NCBI GenBank assembly: GCA_002293615.1 | Contig: DBDN01000071.1 | Location: forward strand, 351-19,176 | DNA: 18,826 bases | Direction: 5' to 3' | Source: Betaproteobacteria bacterium UBA931 | GTDB taxonomy: Bacteria > Pseudomonadota > Gammaproteobacteria > Burkholderiales > Casimicrobiaceae | Shown: positions 13,707-18,826 of the stretch, one piece after another | How positions within the stretch are numbered: the stretch's first letter is position 1 | Layout: every line of letters begins with the position of its first letter | Position numbers and translations under genes: made by a program | The notes under the pieces: model-generated | Told to the model about the DNA's origin: nothing | The model's input: the letters and a program-made list of their open reading frames with translations, nothing else | Databases searched by the model: none

Positions 13707-14751
13707 AGAATTGACCACGTTACGCGCCTTGATCACGCCCGCCATCAAAAAGCACGGCGGCTGGGTAAATGCCCATGCCCATGCCGACCGTGCGTTCACA
13801 CTCGATGAAAACACGTTGGAAATATATCGCACCCATTCGCTGGAACGAAAATGGGACGCCGTCGACGCCATGAAACGCAATTCGAGCGTCGAGGATTATT
13901 ACCGCCGCTTCAGCCAAACAATTGAGCTGATGATTACGCAAGGTGTCACAGCGGTGTGCTCGTTTGTCGATATCGATCCTGCCGCCGGCGATCGGGCGAT
14001 TACCGCAGCGCTGCGCGCTCGTGAGCATTATCAAGAACAAATTACGGTGCTCTACGCCAACCAGACGTTAAAAGGCGTGATTGATCCCGAAGCGCGTGAA
14101 TGGTTTGACCGCGGCGCGGAATTGGTCGATGTGATCGGTGCGCTGCCCAAACGCGATGAACGCGACTTCGGCCGCAGTAACGATGCGCTCGATATTGTGC
14201 TCGGCACGGCAAAATCCAAAAACAAAATGGTGCACGTGCACGTCGATCAGTTCAACCACGCCCGCGAATATGAAACCGAGCAACTGTGCGACAAAACGAT
14301 TGAACATGACATGCAACATCGCGTCGTCGCGATTCACGGCATTTCCATCGCCGCACATTCGAAGCAATACCGCTTGCGCCTTTATGAAAAAATGCGTGAA
14401 GCGGGTGTAATGATGATCGCCTGCCCAATGGCGTGGATCGATACGCCGCGTTCGGAGTTCATCGCTCCTTCGCACAACGCATTAACACCGATTGACGAAC
14501 TTTTGCCGTCGGGCGTGCCGGTAGCTCTGGGAACTGATAATATTTGCGACGCCATGGTTCCTTTTTGCGAAGGCGATCTGTGGCGTGAGCTCAGCCTGCT
14601 CGCCGCGGGTTGCCGTTACACTGATTTTGACCAGATTGTTCGTATCGCCACCACCTACGGCCGTATGGCGCTCGGCTTGACGGAATGGGTTGCCGCAAAC
14701 GCCATCAACGCTGCCAATGAGGAGCAATATGCCCGCACTGCCGTTTTATGA
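13699..14751 (+). CDS. cytosine-deaminase-like amidohydrolase in the pyrimidine operon
   Basis: A 350-residue protein of the amidohydrolase superfamily. Metal ligands expected for a mononuclear member are present: His26 and His28 in NAHAHADR, His181 in HVHVDQ, His213 in AIHGIS and Asp280 in LGTDNICD. The order and surrounding text resemble cytosine deaminase CodA and its relatives, but the Glu of CodA's HCDE motif is Gln184 here. The usual dihydroorotase HxHxR motif is absent, though Arg31 follows the HxH motif. GGAG lies six bases before the ATG. Its end overlaps the dihydroorotate dehydrogenase start by 23 bases, and pyrE and pyrF follow, so it probably acts in pyrimidine metabolism. It could be an alternative dihydroorotase making dihydroorotate for the next enzyme, or a pyrimidine salvage hydrolase. 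The fold is certain; the reaction is inferred. Confidence 0.85.
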   Translation: MNEELTTLRALITPAIKKHGGWVNAHAHADRAFTLDENTLEIYRTHSLERKWDAVDAMKRNSSVEDYYRRFSQTIELMITQGVTAVCSFVDIDPAAGDRAITAALRAREHYQEQITVLYANQTLKGVIDPEAREWFDRGAELVDVIGALPKRDERDFGRSNDALDIVLGTAKSKNKMVHVHVDQFNHAREYETEQLCDKTIEHDMQHRVVAIHGISIAAHSKQYRLRLYEKMREAGVMMIACPMAWIDTPRSEFIAPSHNALTPIDELLPSGVPVALGTDNICDAMVPFCEGDLWRELSLLAAGCRYTDFDQIVRIATTYGRMALGLTEWVAANAINAANEEQYARTAVL

Positions 14752-15787
14752 CCCGTCGTTAAGCTACGAAGAAAATTACGAGCGTGGCCCTTTTGGCAGC
14801 TTCTCCGAAAACACCACGTATCCACAGCCGGAAGCCGCGCCCGGGCAAACATTTCTCGGCATGCCTGTGTTTGGCACTTTCGGCATCCCGGCAGGCCCGT
14901 TATTGAACAGTCGCTTTGTTGCCGCCGCATTCAGGCATGGGTTCGATCTGTGCGTTTATAAAACCGTGCGCTCCCGTGCGCTTGCTTGTTGGCCGTTCCC
15001 GAACGCACTGGAAGTCGAGATAACGGGCGATCTTGCGTTGCGGCAAACGGTGCGCGCACACCATATCAGCGATCACGCCGATAACACTCCGCCGCAAACC
15101 ATCACCAATTCATTTGGCGTGCCGTCAAAAACGCCGGACGTATGGCAGCCGGATATGCGCGCCGCGGTACAGGCCGCAGGCAGCGGCCAAATCATGATCG
15201 GCAGCTTTCAAGGCAGCGGTGAGGACATGGCACAAGTGGACGATTATGCGTTGACGGCAAAACTCGTTGCCGAAACCGGCGCACCGGTAATCGAAGCCAA
15301 TTTGTCCTGCCCGAATGAAGGCAAAACCGGTCTTTTATGTTTCGATATCGAGAAAGTCGTTGCCGTCGTCAACGCGATCAAAAAGGAAGTGCGCGACCGT
15401 CCGCTATTGCTCAAACTCGCCTATTTCGAAGACGATGCGCTATTGGAAAAGCTGGTACACGCCGTTGGCGATAGAGTCGAAGGATTGTGCGCCGTGAACA
15501 CCTTACAGGCACGCGTCGTTGATACGCACGACCGCCCGGCATTGCCCGGGCGCGACATCAGCGGTATCTGCGGAGCGGCCATTCGTTGGGCCGGGCTGTC
15601 GATGACCGAACGCCTGCACAATTTACGCTCCCAATATAAAATGCGTTTTGTGATTGTTGCCAACGGCGGTGTGTTAACACCCAGTGACGACCGCGCCTAC
15701 CGCATTGCCGGCGCCGATGCCGTGATGAGTGCTACTGGTACGATGTGGAATCCGATGCTTGCTCAAGAAATCAAATATGGAAAATAA
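14729..15787 (+). CDS. dihydroorotate dehydrogenase, class 1-like
   Basis: A 352-residue FMN enzyme that would oxidise dihydroorotate to orotate. The active-site segment IEANLSCPNEG contains Cys194. A Cys here marks class 1 (cytosolic) enzymes, whereas the membrane quinone-linked class 2 enzymes common in proteobacteria have Ser. Further family segments are the PAGPLLNS loop, NSFGVPSKTPDVW, the Lys in LLLKLAYF and the FMN-phosphate region VANGGVL..GADAVMSATG. The N-terminal 45 residues are longer than in minimal class 1 proteins. Starting at 14729, it overlaps the amidohydrolase frame and has GAGGAG upstream, indicating translational coupling. No PyrK electron-transfer subunit is encoded here, so the electron acceptor is open (fumarate, NAD through another partner, or other). 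A related pyrimidine reductase role is possible but less likely beside pyrE and pyrF. Confidence 0.85.
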   Translation: MPALPFYDPSLSYEENYERGPFGSFSENTTYPQPEAAPGQTFLGMPVFGTFGIPAGPLLNSRFVAAAFRHGFDLCVYKTVRSRALACWPFPNALEVEITGDLALRQTVRAHHISDHADNTPPQTITNSFGVPSKTPDVWQPDMRAAVQAAGSGQIMIGSFQGSGEDMAQVDDYALTAKLVAETGAPVIEANLSCPNEGKTGLLCFDIEKVVAVVNAIKKEVRDRPLLLKLAYFEDDALLEKLVHAVGDRVEGLCAVNTLQARVVDTHDRPALPGRDISGICGAAIRWAGLSMTERLHNLRSQYKMRFVIVANGGVLTPSDDRAYRIAGADAVMSATGTMWNPMLAQEIKYGK

Positions 15788-15788
15788 A

Positions 15789-16460
15789 ATGACTTCGCCT
15801 ATTGCCGCAAAAATTATCGCTGAACATTTACTGAACATCAACGCCGTCATGTTTCTGCTGGAAAAACCATTGCGTTTCAAATCCGGCATGGTGTCGCCGA
15901 TTTACGTCGATAACCGTTGCCTGATTTATCATCCGGAGGCATGGCACGATGTTATTGAAGCATTGAGCTCCGACATTGAAGCACGCAAACTTTCATTCGA
16001 TGTTATTGCCGGCGTTGAAACTGCCGGCATTCCACATGCTTCCGCGCTCGCCTATCGTTTGAATATGCCCAATATTTTTGTGCGCAAACAGCCTAAAACA
16101 CACGGCACCAAAAATCGTGTCGAAGGCGGTGACGTGCGCGGGAAACAAGTATTGCTGATCGAAGATCATATCTCAACAGGTCTAAGCAGCCTGGACAGCG
16201 TCGAGGCGCTACGCGAATCCGGTGCTATTGTGACCGATTGCATGAGCATCACCAGCTACAACTTTATTGAAGCAACCAATGCTTTTTCCGATGCAAAAGT
16301 CACACCGCACACATTGCAAACATTTGATATTATTCTCAATATCGCCGTTGAAACCGGGCGCATCAGCGAAAAGCAAAAAGAAATCATTGCCGACTGGCTC
16401 AACGACCCATGGCCATGGGCGCGTCGTCATGGTTTGGTACCGGCGGCGACCGAGAACTAG
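15789..16460 (+). CDS. pyrE: orotate phosphoribosyltransferase
   Basis: This enzyme joins orotate to PRPP to form orotidine 5'-phosphate. The 223-residue protein has the LLEKPLRFKSGMVSPIYVDNR segment at the N-terminus, with the first 20 residues typical of OPRT. The catalytic loop is KQPKTHGTKNRVEGG near residues 100-114, and the PRPP motif VLLIEDHISTGLSS lies near 121-134 with Glu125-Asp126. I chose the ATG at 15789, one base after the previous stop, with GGA seven bases upstream; an ATG at 15777 would add four residues. The C-terminal 30 residues (DWLNDPWPW..) extend beyond the core fold, as in some stand-alone OPRTs. It lies between the dehydrogenase and pyrF. Confidence 0.95.
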   Translation: MTSPIAAKIIAEHLLNINAVMFLLEKPLRFKSGMVSPIYVDNRCLIYHPEAWHDVIEALSSDIEARKLSFDVIAGVETAGIPHASALAYRLNMPNIFVRKQPKTHGTKNRVEGGDVRGKQVLLIEDHISTGLSSLDSVEALRESGAIVTDCMSITSYNFIEATNAFSDAKVTPHTLQTFDIILNIAVETGRISEKQKEIIADWLNDPWPWARRHGLVPAATEN

Positions 16461-16577
16461 CGTCCAACCGGATTGCACTTTTCCTGGGGGATTTTGCTAA
16501 CCGGGTACAAACTACCCGCTCGCCAAGCGGTTGGGAAATGTACAACACGCACAAAAAATATTGACAGACACCAGACA

Positions 16578-17393
16578 ATGAAAATCCTCGACAAACTCAA
16601 TCGACGTATCGCTCAAACCCGTTCGTTTCTTTGTGTTGGCCTCGACAGCGAACTTTCGCGCCTACCCGAACGGTTTCAAAAAGAACCGGTGCCGCAATTT
16701 GCCTTCAACCGCCATATCATTGAACAGACCATCGAATACGCCGCCGCATACAAAATCAACAGCGCGTTCTACGAAGCGCACGGCGCCGCAGGTTGGCAGG
16801 CGATGCAGGACACAATGGATTTTTTGCGCAAAACAGCACCCGATGTTTTTACCATTATCGATGCCAAACGTGCCGATATCGGCAACACCAGCGCGCAATA
16901 CGCCACGGCATTTTTTGATCAAATGGGCGCGGATTCCGTAACGCTGCATCCTTATCTCGGCGGCGAGGCGCTGCGCCCTTTCCTGAGCCGAGCCGACAAA
17001 GCATCGATCATCCTCTGCCGCACATCAAACGTCGGCAGTGGCGAACTACAAAACCTGATCGTCGAGGAAGACGGCGAACGATTACCGATGTGGCGCAGAG
17101 TGGCGCGGCAGGTGGCGCGGCATTGGAACGCCCATCATAACTGCATGCTTGTCGTCGGCGCAACCACTTCTGAAGTATTGCGCGACATACGCGAAGAAGT
17201 CGGCGACATGCCGCTGCTTGTCCCCGGCGTCGGCGCGCAAGGTGGCGATCTTGATGAAGTATTGCGTTATGGTCTAGACCAAAATGGATACGGGCTTTTG
17301 ATCAATGCCAGCCGAAGCATTATTTTTTCAAGCTCCCCAAAGGAAGAAGCCCAAAAGCTACAGAAAACAATGTGCGCTTATATGCATATATGA
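16578..17393 (+). CDS. pyrF: orotidine 5'-phosphate decarboxylase (type 2, long form)
   Basis: This enzyme decarboxylates OMP to UMP, the last step of de novo UMP synthesis. The 271-residue length and the motif DAKRADIGNTSAQYA (Lys97 catalytic, Asp95 and Asp100) mark the longer form of the family rather than the 235-residue E. coli type. Other family segments are FLCVGLDSEL at the start, TLHPYLGGEALRPF and LLVPGVGAQGGDL. The ATG at 16578 has no recognisable ribosome site; the protein begins as relatives do. The 117-base gap after pyrE can fold into alternative hairpins. The gene is followed by an intrinsic terminator at 17453. Confidence 0.96.
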   Translation: MKILDKLNRRIAQTRSFLCVGLDSELSRLPERFQKEPVPQFAFNRHIIEQTIEYAAAYKINSAFYEAHGAAGWQAMQDTMDFLRKTAPDVFTIIDAKRADIGNTSAQYATAFFDQMGADSVTLHPYLGGEALRPFLSRADKASIILCRTSNVGSGELQNLIVEEDGERLPMWRRVARQVARHWNAHHNCMLVVGATTSEVLRDIREEVGDMPLLVPGVGAQGGDLDEVLRYGLDQNGYGLLINASRSIIFSSSPKEEAQKLQKTMCAYMHI

Positions 17394-17452
17394 AAAAACC
17401 GCGGTTGCTGCCGCTCCGCCCCGGTCATCGCGCAACAACGCAAATCAGTCAC

Positions 17453-17475
17453 GCCATAGAAAATATGGCTTTTTT
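17453..17475 (+). terminator. intrinsic terminator after pyrF
   Basis: GCCATA (17453-17458) and TATGGC (17464-17469) form a 6-bp stem with a GAAAA loop, followed by six T. It closes the pyrimidine operon 60 bases after the pyrF stop, in the convergent gap before the NosY-like gene. Confidence 0.75.
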
Positions 17476-17508
17476 CTGAAGAAAATCGCGTTCTTTTCTG
17501 CCCGACTA

Positions 17509-18336
17509 TCAGGCTAAATCCTTTCTTTTGAAAAACCAATAGCCCAACAACAAAGATATCGCGCCCAGTGCAATCGGGTAAAGCAACGCATAGGCAATAA
17601 AACCGGTACGTCCAAATATCTCAAGAATATGATATGCCGCCGGGCCAATCACGGATAATACCGGATCGAACAAGGCAATCGCACCAACACGAAAAACCTG
17701 TATCGGATTAAGCAAGGCCACACTGAAAATAACCTCTTCGGCGATCACCTGCTTGATCATGAAACCGATTAGAGCAATATCAATAAACGCGATCAGAAAA
17801 AGCCAGATAAAAAAAGCTATGCCAAGCGCCATTTCCTGACTTCTGACCAGCGTAGAAATCAGGAAGCCCAAACCAAGAAAAACAATCGCCGCGCTAACCA
17901 ATAAACCGGTATAAAGCAACATAAGGCGCCAAGGAAGACCAGCACCTTTAATCGCGCCGACAATCAGCACCAATACCAGCGCCGCAGCAAGCGGCGTCAA
18001 AATAACGACCAGACGTCCAAATACCTTGCCCCAGTAATAAGTCCGCAAGGAAATAGGAAATGACAACATATATTCAAAAATGTTGTTATCGCGATCCTTG
18101 GAAATCGTACGAACCGTCGTTATCAAAATAAAAATAGGCAAAACAATATTGCATGCCTGAATGAAAATAAGCAACAAGCGTGTTAGCCCGGTAAATCCCA
18201 TGACGCGACTGTCGGCAACACCTGATGCGAAAATCGCCATCACCAGCAAAATAAACAGCGCTGAATAAACAAGGAACCATTTCGAGCGAAACGACTCGCT
18301 TAAATCAAGCCTGATTACAGAAAAAAGCGCCTTCAT
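17509..18336 (-). CDS. nosY: NosY-like ABC-2 permease
   Basis: A 275-residue inner-membrane protein with about six hydrophobic segments. Its N-terminal segment has a basic RSKWF stretch before the first helix. The cytoplasmic segment ISKDRDNNIFEYMLSFPISL resembles the loop that NosY-type permeases use with their ATPase. LLNPIQVFRVGAIALFDP late in the protein is also NosY-like, and the length matches NosY (about 276). NosDFY supports maturation of the copper site of nitrous oxide reductase. The ATG overlaps the stop of the NosL-like gene by four bases. In the best-known cluster the order is F-Y-L; here L comes before Y and no ATPase is seen in the window. Other heme or copper-related ABC-2 permeases are possible. 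Confidence 0.78.
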   Translation of the reverse strand: MKALFSVIRLDLSESFRSKWFLVYSALFILLVMAIFASGVADSRVMGFTGLTRLLLIFIQACNIVLPIFILITTVRTISKDRDNNIFEYMLSFPISLRTYYWGKVFGRLVVILTPLAAALVLVLIVGAIKGAGLPWRLMLLYTGLLVSAAIVFLGLGFLISTLVRSQEMALGIAFFIWLFLIAFIDIALIGFMIKQVIAEEVIFSVALLNPIQVFRVGAIALFDPVLSVIGPAAYHILEIFGRTGFIAYALLYPIALGAISLLLGYWFFKRKDLA

Positions 18337-18826
18337 TGCGTTACGTCTTCCGTTTTACCGACATCCGTTGCCATATGATGACCTTGACCACCGGCATGTT
18401 TGCGCTGCTCATGAATTTTTACAATTTCATCAACCGCCTGATCAAATGTCAATATTGTCTTATCGGTACCAACTTTATTTTTATCGGAAAATGCCGAAAC
18501 CGAAAAAGACATCGGCGTTACGTAAGGAAAAGCATATACCGCTTTATTATGTTGAAGCCATGCGCTGTCAATAGCATCGGTAACATAAATAACGGCATCG
18601 TCTTTATTTAAAACCGCGTTTGTACGTAACCATAAAACAGCGCAGCCCAAATCATCGAAAAAATAAACCTGTCCGGTTTTCTTATCAATAATTTGTGCAG
18701 CGTTCAGCGAATCGCTCAAATGCATCGCGCAACGTGTACAGATATCCTGATCCCAGCGTACGCTTCGCGGAGAAATATCCACTGATTTCTTACACGCGGC
18801 CACGGGCGCGAGCGCAATAATCGAGA
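18333..18826 (-). CDS. nosL: NosL-like copper-binding lipoprotein (N-terminus cut at window edge)
   Basis: The frame is open to the right edge, so the signal peptide start is outside. The visible beginning reads SIIALAPVAAC, a hydrophobic stretch ending in a lipobox (VAAC), so the Cys is the probable lipidation site. The mature protein contains ICTRCAMHLSD, close to the CxxCGM motif of NosL, then VYFFDDLGCAVLWL and an SDxNxVGT-like segment. NosL is a periplasmic outer-membrane lipoprotein thought to deliver Cu(I) to nitrous oxide reductase. In this copy the Gly of CGM is Ala. A His-rich tail (GGQGHHMATD) could add metal ligands. A GTG at 18803 inside the lipobox is not the true start. It overlaps the NosY-like gene. 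Confidence 0.82.
   Translation of the reverse strand, partial: SIIALAPVAACKKSVDISPRSVRWDQDICTRCAMHLSDSLNAAQIIDKKTGQVYFFDDLGCAVLWLRTNAVLNKDDAVIYVTDAIDSAWLQHNKAVYAFPYVTPMSFSVSAFSDKNKVGTDKTILTFDQAVDEIVKIHEQRKHAGGQGHHMATDVGKTEDVTQ

Noticed and set aside
1..18826. CRISPR array, tRNA, rRNA, insertion sequence or phage genes
   Set aside because: I saw no regularly spaced repeats, no cloverleaf or rRNA-like segments, and no transposase, integrase or phage structural genes.

Overview
The window most likely comes from a betaproteobacterium of intermediate GC. The order leuC, a small entericidin-type lipoprotein, leuD, leuB, asd, fimV on one strand is the arrangement I know from Burkholderiales and relatives. 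The ABC ATPase, ABC-2 permease, BolA-like and murA block is also a betaproteobacterial arrangement. The species assignment is inference; there is no rRNA here.

Layout from left to right. (1) 1-1046, minus: the N-terminal part of a FimV-like pole/peptidoglycan protein, cut by the window edge. (2) 1047-1514: non-coding, with several inverted repeats and the terminator of the next operon. (3) 1515-6104, minus: leuC, entericidin-like lipoprotein, leuD, leuB and asd, giving leucine synthesis from 2-isopropylmalate plus the aspartate-semialdehyde branch point. (4) 6105-6232: divergent control region with a perfect 6-3-6 dyad, then a LysR-type regulator on the plus strand. (5) 7097-10394, minus: ABC ATPase, ABC-2 permease, BolA/IbaG-like protein and murA in a tight overlapping operon. 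(6) 10492-11791, minus: a family 2 glycosyltransferase and a small two-helix membrane protein. (7) 11964-13421, plus: a divergent tyrosine phenol-lyase-like PLP enzyme. (8) 13422-13698: a regulatory region with a TATAAT promoter, an RNA-like structured segment and a strong intrinsic terminator placed before the next genes. (9) 13699-17393, plus: a cytosine-deaminase-like amidohydrolase, a class 1 dihydroorotate dehydrogenase, orotate phosphoribosyltransferase and OMP decarboxylase, closed by a terminator. (10) 17509-18826, minus: NosY-like permease and NosL-like copper lipoprotein from a nitrous-oxide-reductase accessory locus that continues past the right edge.

The most interesting part is region 8-9. 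Three consecutive late pyrimidine enzymes follow an amidohydrolase whose reading frame overlaps that of the dehydrogenase. The amidohydrolase is built like cytosine deaminase but has Gln where the deaminase has its catalytic Glu. This suggests a non-standard dihydroorotase or another pyrimidine-ring hydrolase. A terminator lies inside the leader, within an open leader frame that ends just past the first gene's start codon. That layout resembles pyrBI-type attenuation. The divergent tyrosine phenol-lyase and a perfect 16-bp inverted repeat inside the glycosyltransferase gene are secondary points of interest.
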